This document shows, piece by piece, positions 14,898 through 22,654 of a DNA stretch of 43,188 bases. This DNA comes from RGIG9041 sp045593905 (GTDB lineage Bacteria; Bacillota; Clostridia; Oscillospirales; QAKW01), in the NCBI GenBank assembly GCA_045593905.1, contig JAZNXL010000039.1, positions 1 to 43,188 of the forward strand. Direction: 5' to 3'. Under the pieces are notes generated by a model. It was not told the DNA's origin, searched no databases, and worked only from the letters and a program-made list of their open reading frames with translations. The stretch's first letter is position 1. Each line of letters opens with the position of its first letter. The translations under genes were made by a program, and so were the position numbers.

Positions 14898-17308
14898 TGA
14901 GTGTTACTGTAAAATATAAAGTTCACGATTTTGCCAAAGACATTGGCGGCAAAAGTACCGAAATACTTGAAATACTTAACAAACTCGAGGAAAAGGAACG
15001 CACACATATGGCTGTTCTTACTCCCTACGAGACTGACTATTTATTAAATCACTACACAAAGCAAACAAGTGTAGAAAACTTTGACGAGTTTTTAGACAGC
15101 GGAAAGGTTGTTGCAAAACCCGAGCCTAAAGCCGAGCCCAAAAAGCAAGAGCCTAAGGCCGAAACACCTAAAAAGCCCGTTCCGAGAAAAATCGAATCGG
15201 CAGTTCCTGCTAAAAAGGCTGAACAAAAGAGCGCTGAAAACAAACCCGAAAAGAAAGAAAAGCGTGTTTTAACTCCTGTTAAACAAATTAAAGAAAAGCC
15301 TAAAAAAGAAAAGACTAAGGTTGATGCTTCGCAATTTGAAAAGAAAATCAGAGTTGTTGACACAAGAGTTACCGACGTAAACCTTGGTAAATACGACGAA
15401 AAGCTCGACGAACTTGCAAGCTCACACGAAAACCGTAAAAACGCATCAACTCAATCAAAGCAAAAAATTGTTAAAAAGAACAATTTTCAACAATACGGTA
15501 AAAAGAAAAAAGAGAGCGAAGCTGACCGCTTAAAGAGAATTGAAATGCAACGTAAAAAGGCACAGCTCAAAATTCTTGTACCCGACGAAATCTCGGTTGG
15601 CGAGCTTGCTCATAAAATGAAAGTTAACGTAGCTCAGGTTGTTGCAAAGCTTATGGGTCTTGGTGTTATGGCATCGGCTTCACAGACAATCGACTTTGAC
15701 ACAGCTTTTCTTATTGGTGAGGAGTTTTCTGTTAAGGTTGAGCACGAAGTTATCCTTTCAATCGAAGACAGACTTATTGACGATACCGAGGACGCTGAAG
15801 AAAACCTCCAGCCCCGTGACCCCGTTGTTGTTGTTATGGGTCACGTTGACCACGGTAAAACATCACTTCTTGACGCTATTAGAAACACAAACGTTGTTAA
15901 AGGTGAAGCAGGCGGTATTACACAGCACATTGGTGCTTACAAGGTTAAAGTTAACGACCAGCAAATCACATTTTTAGATACACCCGGACACGCTGCGTTT
16001 ACACAAATGCGTGCAAGAGGTGCCGCTGTAACTGATATTGCTATTTTAGTTGTTGCCGCCGACGACGGTATCATGCCGCAGACAGTTGAGGCAATCAACC
16101 ACGCAAAAGCTGCTCAAATTCCGATTATTGTTGCTATTAACAAAATGGATAAAGAATCAGCAAACCCCGACAGAGTTAAACAAGAGCTTACCGAGTATGA
16201 GCTCGTACCTGAAGAGTGGGGCGGCGAAACAATTTGCGTTCCGATTTCGGCATTAAAGGGCGAAGGCATTGATTCGCTTCTTGAAATGGTGCTTTTAACA
16301 GCCGAAATTAACCAATACAAAGCAAACCCCGACCGTCTTGCAAAGGGTACTGTTATTGAAGCATACCTCGATAAAGGCCGCGGTCCTGTTTCAACACTTC
16401 TTGTTCAAAACGGTACACTTAAAAACGGCGACGTTATTATTGCAGGTACTGCTGTTGGTAAAATCAGAGCAATGACCAACGACAAACGTATGAAGATTGC
16501 CGCTGCAGGTCCTTCTACCCCTGTTGAAATTATCGGTCTTGCCGAAGTTCCGCAAGCCGGCGATGCTTTCTTTGTTGTTGAAGATGAGCGCCTTGCAAAA
16601 GAACTTGCCGAGCAAAGAAAAGAAGAAGAAAAGCTTGCGCGTCAAAACCAATATACCGTTTCACTTGACGACTTATTCTCGAGAATTCAAGACGGTAATA
16701 TGAAAGAGCTTAACATCATAGTTAAGGCTGACGTACAGGGTTCAGCCGAAGCAGTTAAGACCTCGCTCGAAAAAATCTCTAACGAAGAAGTACGCGTACG
16801 CGTTATCCACAGCGCCGTTGGTGCTATTAACGAAAGCGACGTAATGCTTGCTAACGCTTCAAACGCAATCATTGTAGGCTTTAATATTAGACCTGATGCC
16901 GCAGCACGTGCATCAGCTGAAAAGAACGAAGTTGATATTAGACTTTACTCAATCATTTACGATTGTATTGAAGAGATTGAAGCTGCTATGAAAGGTATGC
17001 TTGCACCCAAGTTTAAAGAGGTTGTACTTGGTTTTGCCGAAGTACGTCAAGTGTTCAAAGCATCAGGCGTTGGTACAATTGCAGGTTCTTATGTTAAGAG
17101 CGGTAAAATCACAAGAAACGCAAGTGTCCGCTTAATCAGAGATTCAGTTATTGTTTACACAGGTGAGCTTTCATCACTTAAGAGATTCAAAGACGACGCT
17201 AAAGAGGTTTTAGAAAACTTCGAATGCGGTATTACTATCGAAAACTATAACGATATTAAAGAAGGCGACATTATTGAAGCCTTTGAAATGCAGGAGATTA
17301 AAGACTAA
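14897..17308 (+). CDS. infB: Translation initiation factor IF-2
   Basis: IF-2 is the GTPase that brings fMet-tRNA to the 30S subunit. The 803-residue protein has an N-terminal IF2_N domain (about 1-55) and a long Lys/Glu/Pro-rich linker (about 70-220). A second IF2_N domain (about 228-280) precedes the G domain: GHVDHGKT (G1, about 316), DTPGHAAF (G3), NKMDK (G4) and SALKGEGI (G5). Domains II to IV include the C-terminal fMet-tRNA-binding C2 domain. It is coupled to ylxQ by a TAATG overlap and to rbfA in the same way. Confidence 0.98.
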   Translation: MSVTVKYKVHDFAKDIGGKSTEILEILNKLEEKERTHMAVLTPYETDYLLNHYTKQTSVENFDEFLDSGKVVAKPEPKAEPKKQEPKAETPKKPVPRKIESAVPAKKAEQKSAENKPEKKEKRVLTPVKQIKEKPKKEKTKVDASQFEKKIRVVDTRVTDVNLGKYDEKLDELASSHENRKNASTQSKQKIVKKNNFQQYGKKKKESEADRLKRIEMQRKKAQLKILVPDEISVGELAHKMKVNVAQVVAKLMGLGVMASASQTIDFDTAFLIGEEFSVKVEHEVILSIEDRLIDDTEDAEENLQPRDPVVVVMGHVDHGKTSLLDAIRNTNVVKGEAGGITQHIGAYKVKVNDQQITFLDTPGHAAFTQMRARGAAVTDIAILVVAADDGIMPQTVEAINHAKAAQIPIIVAINKMDKESANPDRVKQELTEYELVPEEWGGETICVPISALKGEGIDSLLEMVLLTAEINQYKANPDRLAKGTVIEAYLDKGRGPVSTLLVQNGTLKNGDVIIAGTAVGKIRAMTNDKRMKIAAAGPSTPVEIIGLAEVPQAGDAFFVVEDERLAKELAEQRKEEEKLARQNQYTVSLDDLFSRIQDGNMKELNIIVKADVQGSAEAVKTSLEKISNEEVRVRVIHSAVGAINESDVMLANASNAIIVGFNIRPDAAARASAEKNEVDIRLYSIIYDCIEEIEAAMKGMLAPKFKEVVLGFAEVRQVFKASGVGTIAGSYVKSGKITRNASVRLIRDSVIVYTGELSSLKRFKDDAKEVLENFECGITIENYNDIKEGDIIEAFEMQEIKD

Positions 17309-17658
17309 TGGCAGGTCATAGAATTGAAAAAGTTAACGAGGAAATTAAAAAAGAGCTTTCGCTTATAATACCAAAGCTCAAAGACCCACGCATCCCCGAT
17401 TTTGTTTCAATTACCGAAGTGCGCACTACCCCCGACTTAAAGGCGGCAAGAGTATATTTTTCGGTGCTTAACGGCAGTGACAAAGAGGCTTTAAAAGGTC
17501 TTCAGTCTTCGGCAAACTACGCACGTATGCTACTTGCAAAAGTAATGAAAATAAGATACACACCTGAGCTTATTTTCACAATTGACGAATCAATCAAATA
17601 CGGTATGTTTATTGAGCAAAAGCTCTCTGAACTTAATTTGGGAGAAGACGATGAATAA
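17308..17658 (+). CDS. rbfA: Ribosome-binding factor RbfA
   Basis: A 116-residue KH-fold protein that matures the 5' end of 16S rRNA in the 30S subunit. It shows HRIEKVNEEIKKELSLII, VSITEVRTTPDLKAARVYFSVL and the C-terminal RYTPELIFTIDESIKYG block typical of the family. Its ATG overlaps the infB stop (TAATG). Its own last 8 bases overlap the nrnA start. Confidence 0.96.
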   Translation: MAGHRIEKVNEEIKKELSLIIPKLKDPRIPDFVSITEVRTTPDLKAARVYFSVLNGSDKEALKGLQSSANYARMLLAKVMKIRYTPELIFTIDESIKYGMFIEQKLSELNLGEDDE

Positions 17659-18601
17659 CGAGGTAACCAAAATTACCAAACTACTCTGCTCGTTTGACAC
17701 ATTAACACTTATTACGCACACACGCCCTGACGGTGATACGTTGGGGTGTGCGTATGCGCTTTTTAATGCGCTTAAAAAGCTTGGTAAAAACGTAAAAGTT
17801 GTATGCGAAAGCGAAATTTCACCAAGATACAGATTTTTAACAGGCGGCATTGCAGATATCTCTCACGAGTGCGAAGGTGCAATTGTATGCGTTGATATTG
17901 CAACCCCTAAGCTTGCGGGCGAAAAATATATTGAGTATGCAAAAAATGCCGACATTGTTATCGACCACCACCCATCTAACGAAAACTACGGCAAAAACAA
18001 TCTTGTTATTGGAGATGCCGCAGCTTGCGGTGAGATTGTTTATGACATAATTTGCCAAATGGGCGTTATGGACAAGCAAATTGCAAACTGCTTATATACT
18101 GCAATTTCAACTGACACAGGCTGTTTTGTATACCCCAGCACAAGCGCAAACACACACCGCATTGCATCAAAGCTTATTGAAGCAGGCGCCGACACAGCAG
18201 CACTTAATAAATTGTTGTTTAGAACAAAAACACGCGCCGCTATCGAGATTGAAAAAAGAGCAACACAGTCGCTTGAGTACTATTTTGATAACACCATTGC
18301 CATAATGCTTATTAAAAACGATTGGATAAGAGAACTTGGCGCTACCGAAGACGACCTTGAGGGTGTATCTTCTATACCTACAAAAATAGAAGGCGTTGAG
18401 GCATCGGCAACCTTTAGGCAAATTGAAAACAACCGCTATAAATTGTCGGTGCGTTCGGTTGATAAGATTGACGTTTGCAAAGTATGTAAGCAGTTTGGCG
18501 GCGGCGGTCATAAAAACGCTTCGGGTTGCACTATTGAGGGCGACTACAATACTTACAAGCAAATATTTGCACAAAAATTAAACGAAGGCAAAAATGATTG
18601 A
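17651..18601 (+). CDS. nrnA: DHH-family phosphoesterase (NrnA-type oligoribonuclease / pAp phosphatase)
   Basis: NrnA degrades nanoRNAs and removes 3'-phosphate from pAp. It can also hydrolyse pGpG or pApA, the end products of cyclic dinucleotide turnover, which is relevant to the c-di-GMP genes later in this window. The 316-residue protein has THTRPDGDTLG (motif I, about 22), CVDIATP, IDHHPSNENYG (the DHH motif, about 103), STDTGCF (about 154) and the DHHA1 motif FGGGGHKNASG (about 285). I start it at the ATG at 17651, which has a GGAGAAG site and overlaps rbfA. The frame is open further upstream but lies inside rbfA. Confidence 0.93.
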   Translation: MNNEVTKITKLLCSFDTLTLITHTRPDGDTLGCAYALFNALKKLGKNVKVVCESEISPRYRFLTGGIADISHECEGAIVCVDIATPKLAGEKYIEYAKNADIVIDHHPSNENYGKNNLVIGDAAACGEIVYDIICQMGVMDKQIANCLYTAISTDTGCFVYPSTSANTHRIASKLIEAGADTAALNKLLFRTKTRAAIEIEKRATQSLEYYFDNTIAIMLIKNDWIRELGATEDDLEGVSSIPTKIEGVEASATFRQIENNRYKLSVRSVDKIDVCKVCKQFGGGGHKNASGCTIEGDYNTYKQIFAQKLNEGKND

Positions 18602-19451
18602 CGGAATTATACTTATAAATAAACCGCAAGGAATAACATCTTTTAGTACGGTTAATAAGCTTAAACACAGGCTTGGGGTAAAGTGCGGTCACAGCGGTAC
18701 GCTCGACCCACTTGCAACAGGCCTATTACCCGTTATGTGCGGCAAAGCAACCAAGCTTTGCTCGTACCTTACCGAAAAAGACAAAGCTTATCGTGCTACT
18801 TTAAAGTTTGGTATTGAAACCGACACACACGACATAACAGGCACAATTACAAAAACCGATGATAAAACAGTAACTAAAGAGCAATTTTTAGAGGTTTTAC
18901 CGCAGTTTATGGGTACTATTAAACAAGTCCCCCCTGCTTACTCGGCAATAAAAGTAAACGGTCAGCCGCTTTATAAACGCGCACGTGACGGCGAAAGCTT
19001 TGAAATTCCCGAGCGAGAAATAACTGTTTATTCAATTGATATTGTTGATTTTTGTGATAACACAGTTACCTTTGATGTTGAGTGCTCAAAGGGTACATAT
19101 ATTCGTTCACTTTGTCGTGATATTGCTCACGCACTCGGCACAATTGGTACAATGAGTGCACTGCACCGTACCAAAACAGGAATTTGGAATGTTGATGATG
19201 CAGTTGATTTAGACTGCGATAATATAGAAAATTACATTATCCCAATCGAAAAGGCACTTGAATATATGCCAAAATTCAATGCAGGAGCGTTCTTTGGCAG
19301 ACTTTTACAAAACGGTTGTGAAATTGACACTGTAAAGTTCAAAAACTTGCCAGATGTAAACTGCCTTGTATACAGTGACAAATTACTTGGAATTGGGGCA
19401 ATTTTAGAAAAAGATAACAAAAAACTATTCAAAATTATTACTCACCTATAG
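18594..19451 (+). CDS. truB: tRNA pseudouridine-55 synthase TruB
   Basis: TruB makes the universal pseudouridine 55 of the T-loop. The 285-residue protein opens with IILINKPQGITSF. It has the catalytic motif GHSGTLDPLATGLLPV (Asp near 39), the KAYRATLKFGIETDTHD block and the SKGTYIRSLCRDIA block. It overlaps the nrnA stop by 8 bases. The C-terminus lacks a full PUA domain, as in other short Firmicutes TruB proteins. Confidence 0.96.
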   Translation: MIDGIILINKPQGITSFSTVNKLKHRLGVKCGHSGTLDPLATGLLPVMCGKATKLCSYLTEKDKAYRATLKFGIETDTHDITGTITKTDDKTVTKEQFLEVLPQFMGTIKQVPPAYSAIKVNGQPLYKRARDGESFEIPEREITVYSIDIVDFCDNTVTFDVECSKGTYIRSLCRDIAHALGTIGTMSALHRTKTGIWNVDDAVDLDCDNIENYIIPIEKALEYMPKFNAGAFFGRLLQNGCEIDTVKFKNLPDVNCLVYSDKLLGIGAILEKDNKKLFKIITHL

Positions 19452-19465
19452 GATAGATAAAAATT

Positions 19466-20347
19466 ATGACAAACGGCTTATGTGTTGCGCTTGGTGACTT
19501 TGACGGAGTACACTTAGGGCATATTACAATTATAAATACTGCTATCAAATTAAGCGAGGGACTAACCCCCGCTGTTTATACATTTGATAAAAATTGTAAA
19601 AACGCAAAGCTTATTACCACTAATAGCGTAAAAAAAGATATTTTCACAAACCTTGGAGTTAAAAGAGTTATATTTGAGAGCTTTGAAAGAATTTGCAACC
19701 TTACTCCCCTACAGTTTATAAACGATATTCTGGTTAACGAATATAACGTTAAAAAAATTGTATGCGGAAGCGATTTCAGGTTTGGTAAAAATGCAATGGG
19801 CAATACCCAAACACTTAAAGGAATTGCAAAAACTCTTAACATTGAAGTTGTAGTCGTTCCATTAGAACAACATAGCGGCGTAAAAATAAGCTCCACCCAA
19901 ATCAGAGAGCATATTTTAAACGGTGAAATGGAGCTTGCATCAAAACTGCTTTCAAGAAACTTTTATATTGAGGGTACCGTTTTGCGCGGAAAAGGACTTG
20001 GCCACAAGCAAAACACACCCACAGTCAACATAATGTTTGATAAAGACGCTATTATTCCAAAACACGGCGTTTACCTTACAAAGACAAAAATAGGCACTAA
20101 AGTGTTTAACAGCATAACCAATATCGGCATAAGACCGAGTGTTGAAAATACAACTGTCCCAAACGCCGAAACGCACATTTTGAATTTTAACAGTGATGTT
20201 TATGACACAGATATTACTGTTGAGTTTATCAAAATGTTACGCCCTGAAATTAAATTCGAAAGCAAAGAAAAGTTGTTTGAGCAAGTAAACAACGATGTTA
20301 AATACGCAACAGACTACTTTAGCGGAGAGCAAAATGAACAAAATTAA
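19466..20347 (+). CDS. ribF: Bifunctional riboflavin kinase / FAD synthetase RibF
   Basis: RibF phosphorylates riboflavin to FMN and adenylates it to FAD. The 293-residue protein has an N-terminal nucleotidyltransferase domain: GDFDGVHLGH (about 9-18), CGSDFRFGKNAMGN (about 99) and the ISSTQIRE motif (about 142). The C-terminal kinase domain has GKGLGHKQNTPTVNI (about 175, PTxN motif) and TNIGIRPSVEN. It follows truB by 14 bases, the usual Firmicutes order. The last 14 bases overlap the downstream lipoprotein gene. Confidence 0.95.
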   Translation: MTNGLCVALGDFDGVHLGHITIINTAIKLSEGLTPAVYTFDKNCKNAKLITTNSVKKDIFTNLGVKRVIFESFERICNLTPLQFINDILVNEYNVKKIVCGSDFRFGKNAMGNTQTLKGIAKTLNIEVVVVPLEQHSGVKISSTQIREHILNGEMELASKLLSRNFYIEGTVLRGKGLGHKQNTPTVNIMFDKDAIIPKHGVYLTKTKIGTKVFNSITNIGIRPSVENTTVPNAETHILNFNSDVYDTDITVEFIKMLRPEIKFESKEKLFEQVNNDVKYATDYFSGEQNEQN

Positions 20348-21431
20348 ACGCATTTTATCATTAATACTATTATGCACAACCGTGTTTTTCCTTTTCGGTT
20401 GTAAAAGTGGCGGCAAAAATCTGCAATATCAAAAAGAAAACGCAGCAGGTACAGGTTACGGTGCTATATCAAAAAGCAATTTGTATATTGAAGACTTTTA
20501 CTTTTTAACAATAGGCACCGAAAAGTCAAAGGTTGAGTTGATTAACGGCTCGTCGCACTATTTTAACGATAGTAATGAGCTTTTACCTGTTTACAAATTA
20601 AACAATGGTGACAGTATAACTATTGAGTACGACAAAAAAACGAACGCTGTTGCAAAAGCTACTTATACCTATTCAAAAGACCAAACAAAACAAAACTTTT
20701 TTGATATTTTGGTTGAACTTGGCGTACTAAAATCTTCAAACCAACTTACACAAGAAGAAATTACCGTTGTACCGGGTGTTAATGAACAAGATGATCCGTC
20801 AAACCAACCTGACAGCGAACAAAACAACACCCAACCCGATAATACTACCGAACCTGACACAACCACTCCCCCGCCAACAACCACAGTACAAGGCGTTCAT
20901 TTTGCAACAGGCGTTTACGACCTGGCAACTGTAAAACCTGTACTAGCACAAGGCATACAGCGTGAGAGCGTGTTGAATGTTGTAGGAAAGCCGTCATATT
21001 ACTCATCACAAACCTTTAAAGCCGACTCGTATATTATTGACTGCTATAACTTAAACGACGGCTCAAAGCTTTACCTTGACTACGGATATGAAAGATTACG
21101 TCTGCGCTGCGCAGCTGTTTACAGAAACGGAATTTACACACCTATTAATAATATGACTTGGTCAGTACAACAAAAGCCTACAGGCTTTACACGTAAAAAG
21201 CTGACAAAAACCAAGCTCAATTTACTCTCTAAAAATATTACACCATCTAAAGCATATTCGCTACTCGGTGAACCTGCTTGGTTTGAGGGTAATCAAGGTC
21301 AGTACAACGATATTTATGCGCTTGACAACGACGCAGTTGCAGTGCTTAATTTCGGCTCGGCGCATAACAAACTTTCTTCAGTTTCAATAAAGGAAAAAGA
21401 CGGCACAGTTAGTGTTGTTAGCATACAATAA
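20334..21431 (+). CDS. Lipoprotein with Asp/Thr/Pro-rich linker and BamE/SmpA-like repeats
   Basis: I do not recognise a named family. From the ATG at 20334 it is 365 residues. A lipoprotein signal has a lipobox LFGC near residue 23, then a small domain (about 50-140) follows. A low-complexity linker rich in Asn, Gln, Asp, Pro and Thr (about 145-190) leads to two tandem segments. One reads VLAQGIQRESVLNVVGKPSYYSS and the other LLSKNITPSKAYSLLGEPAWF. This resembles the short helix-turn pattern of SmpA/BamE-type repeats (xxGxxxxxVxxxLGxPxxx). It overlaps ribF by 14 bases and is followed by a second lipoprotein, so it rides on the translation operon. Confidence 0.75.
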   Translation: MNKIKRILSLILLCTTVFFLFGCKSGGKNLQYQKENAAGTGYGAISKSNLYIEDFYFLTIGTEKSKVELINGSSHYFNDSNELLPVYKLNNGDSITIEYDKKTNAVAKATYTYSKDQTKQNFFDILVELGVLKSSNQLTQEEITVVPGVNEQDDPSNQPDSEQNNTQPDNTTEPDTTTPPPTTTVQGVHFATGVYDLATVKPVLAQGIQRESVLNVVGKPSYYSSQTFKADSYIIDCYNLNDGSKLYLDYGYERLRLRCAAVYRNGIYTPINNMTWSVQQKPTGFTRKKLTKTKLNLLSKNITPSKAYSLLGEPAWFEGNQGQYNDIYALDNDAVAVLNFGSAHNKLSSVSIKEKDGTVSVVSIQ

Positions 21432-21958
21432 TGAAATTTAAAGCTATATTATTTTTATTGGTCATAATGCTGCTTACAGGTTGTAGCAAAGCCGATGTAA
21501 ATGACCTTAAAATTTACGTTTTGCCCGCACAAAAGCTTTCAGTCGCTCTTACTGACGACGAGATTGTAAAAGCCGCTAAAACGAGCGGCAGGCTTGTTTT
21601 TGAAGGCAGCGACATTAAAGGTTATAACTGGGAAAATCACACTATGTTATTTAAAACCGAAAGCGTACCGTCACACAGCGCAGTAACAAAAGAAACCGGC
21701 GGTAGCAGAATATTTAAGGTTGACGATAATTATTTATTTGTTATAGCGATTAAAAATAGCCTTGTTTACTATGGTGGCTTTGAGCATGGCAGCAAAAACC
21801 CTAACGTGCCTGTGCAACCAAGTATTAGTGATGTTAACGATTACACGATAAAAATTACGTTTGACCCCAAATATTCAACTACAACCGACAACCGCTCAAG
21901 TGAAATGCTATATAACTTTTTTAACACGCACGGTTTGTTTTTATCTAATATAAATTAA
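21431..21958 (+). CDS. Small lipoprotein of unknown function
   Basis: A 175-residue protein with a lipoprotein signal peptide (hydrophobic about 4-16, lipobox LTGC with Cys 18). The mature part is soluble, with an ILxxE-free, mostly beta pattern and no recognised domain. It starts in a TAATG overlap with the preceding lipoprotein gene, so the two are translationally coupled and probably act together at the outer face of the membrane. Confidence 0.75.
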   Translation: MKFKAILFLLVIMLLTGCSKADVNDLKIYVLPAQKLSVALTDDEIVKAAKTSGRLVFEGSDIKGYNWENHTMLFKTESVPSHSAVTKETGGSRIFKVDDNYLFVIAIKNSLVYYGGFEHGSKNPNVPVQPSISDVNDYTIKITFDPKYSTTTDNRSSEMLYNFFNTHGLFLSNIN

Positions 21959-21972
21959 TTTTAAAAAAACAC

Positions 21973-22000
21973 TTGTCAAATCAATAAAGTATGATATAAT
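21973..22000 (+). promoter_or_regulatory. Promoter for the tRNA-Pro region
   Basis: TTGTCA at 21973-21978, a 16-base spacer and a perfect TATAAT at 21995-22000. It lies just after the last lipoprotein stop and upstream of the tRNA fragments and intact tRNA gene. The start is expected near 22007. Confidence 0.6.
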
Positions 22001-22033
22001 AGTAAATGCTGATTTTTAGCATTTACTATTATA
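21995..22033 (+). repeat. Perfect 16-bp hairpin embedding the -10 box
   Basis: TATAATAGTAAATGCT (21995-22010) is fully complementary to 22018-22033, with a 7-base GATTTTT loop. It could be the terminator of the translation operon read from upstream, but its left arm is also the -10 box of the tRNA promoter. A transcript starting near 22007 would not contain the whole stem. Confidence 0.6.
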
Positions 22034-22043
22034 TTAATGTAAA

Positions 22044-22124
22044 TAGCAGCGCGATAGTATGGTGCACGATTTTAAAATCAGTAATTATTTATAAAGTATA
22101 ACGAGATGTGGCTCAGTTTGGTAG
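22044..22124 (+). repeat. 81-bp direct repeat, copy 1 (ends inside a truncated tRNA)
   Basis: The 81 bases are repeated at 22238-22318 with one substitution (22075 G versus A). The repeat spans the tRNA leader and the first 23 bases of the tRNA. Copy 1 then diverges into unrelated hairpin-rich sequence, while copy 2 continues into the complete tRNA. Confidence 0.9.
22102..22124 (+). pseudogene. 5' fragment of tRNA-Pro (23 nt)
   Basis: Identical to the acceptor strand and D-arm start of the intact tRNA at 22296 (CGAGATG, TG, GCTCAGTTTGGTAG). It then breaks off. It has no anticodon or T arm in continuity and so cannot give a functional tRNA. Confidence 0.85.
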
Positions 22125-22237
22125 CTTTGAGCTTGACCGCCGCCGGTGGCGGATACAGGGAAAGCGAAAAGGCGCAGCGGTCGACAAAACGAGATATGCA
22201 TATATCGAGTTGTCGAGCACCGCAAGAGTAAGCGGAG
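22125..22237. other. 113-bp hairpin-rich insert between the two 81-bp repeats
   Basis: No coding content. It has a GC-rich hairpin (CCGCC-GCCGGT-GGCGG, 22137-22152) and an imperfect 36-base hairpin (22181-22216) closed by TCGACAA/TTGTCGA. It looks like a small non-coding insertion that arrived with, or caused, the 81-bp duplication. Confidence 0.6.
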
Positions 22238-22318
22238 TAGCAGCGCGATAGTATGGTGCACAATTTTAAAATCAGTAATTATTTATAAAGTATAACGAGA
22301 TGTGGCTCAGTTTGGTAG
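22238..22318 (+). repeat. 81-bp direct repeat, copy 2 (leader plus 5' end of the intact tRNA-Pro)
   Basis: It matches 22044-22124 at an offset of exactly 194 bp with a single mismatch, and runs into the functional tRNA gene. Confidence 0.9.
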
Positions 22319-22372
22319 AGCGCTGCGTTCGGGACGCAGAAGCCGCAGGTTCGAATCCTGTCATCTCGACCA
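22296..22372 (+). tRNA. tRNA-Pro (anticodon CGG)
   Basis: Full cloverleaf: acceptor CGAGATG/CATCTCG (7 bp), D stem GCTC/GAGC, anticodon stem CTGCG/CGCAG with loop TTCGGGA, and T stem GCAGG/CCTGT with loop TTCGAAT. The CCA end is encoded. The loop gives anticodon CGG, reading the proline codon CCG. It is preceded by a duplicated leader and a truncated copy of itself, and followed by a terminator hairpin. Confidence 0.95.
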
Positions 22373-22417
22373 AAACTCCAAATTTAACCTTCAGGTTGGG
22401 TTTGGAGTTTTTATTTT
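22373..22417 (+). terminator. Terminator of tRNA-Pro
   Basis: AAACTCCAAATTTAACC pairs with GGTTGGGTTTGGAGTTT (three G-U pairs) around a TTCA loop, followed by TTATTTT. It starts right after the encoded CCA. Confidence 0.85.
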
Positions 22418-22424
22418 GATAACA

Positions 22425-22452
22425 AGGATTCGAACCTGCGAAGGTCTGCAGC
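22425..22452 (-). pseudogene. Inverted, internally deleted tRNA-Pro fragment
   Basis: The complement of 22425-22440 is an exact 16-base copy of the T arm of the intact tRNA (22344-22359). The following bases on that strand end in CGCTGC, matching the start of its anticodon stem. Most of the anticodon arm is missing. It is a non-functional inverted scrap. Confidence 0.65.
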
Positions 22453-22456
22453 GTAA

Positions 22457-22552
22457 AAAAACAGTACGGTGTACTGTTTTTAGCAAAGAGCACGCAGTCG
22501 GGTACCGAAGGCGAAGCCTTGGGTCGACAAGTGGATAGTATGCGAAGCATAC
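22457..22552. other. Cluster of three short hairpins between tRNA fragments
   Basis: It holds an 11-bp stem with GGT loop and T-run (22457-22481), a GAA-loop hairpin AAGGC-GAA-GCCTT (22508-22520), and a second GAA-loop hairpin GTATGC-GAA-GCATAC (22538-22552). TCGACAA also appears at 22524, as in the upstream insert. No open reading frame of interest is present. Confidence 0.6.
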
Positions 22553-22554
22553 GG

Positions 22555-22575
22555 CGAATCCTGTCATCTCGACCA
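22555..22575 (+). pseudogene. 3' fragment of tRNA-Pro (21 nt)
   Basis: Identical to the last 21 bases of the intact tRNA (end of the T loop, T stem, acceptor strand and CCA). It carries its own following terminator hairpin. With the 5' fragment at 22102 it looks like the two ends of a broken second tRNA gene. Confidence 0.85.
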
Positions 22576-22611
22576 AAAGACCAAGAACATAAGTTCTTGG
22601 TCTTTTATTTT
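22575..22611 (+). terminator. Terminator after the 3' tRNA fragment
   Basis: AAAAGACCAAGAAC (22575-22588) pairs perfectly with GTTCTTGGTCTTTT (22593-22606) around a 4-base loop, followed by ATTTT. Confidence 0.85.
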
Positions 22612-22616
22612 ATACA

Positions 22617-22650
22617 AAAAACTCGTAATGCGGTTGCATTACGAGTTTTT
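22617..22650 (-). terminator. Terminator of ileS
   Basis: A perfect 15-bp stem (AAAAACTCGTAATGC / GCATTACGAGTTTTT) with a 4-base loop lies immediately past the ileS stop. On the minus strand the right arm is read first and the stem ends in a T-run. Confidence 0.88.
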
Positions 22651-22654
22651 ATTA

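Noticed and set aside
15052..15363. 103-codon minus-strand frame opposite the IF-2 linker
   Set aside because: It mirrors the Lys/Glu/Pro-rich repeats of infB and has no independent signals.
22272..22550. Minus-strand frame beginning MLRILSTCRPKASPSVP and containing EMTGFEPAASASRTQ
   Set aside because: It is the antisense of tRNA-Pro and its flanks. Such peptides are a known artefact of tRNA genes being translated in annotation.
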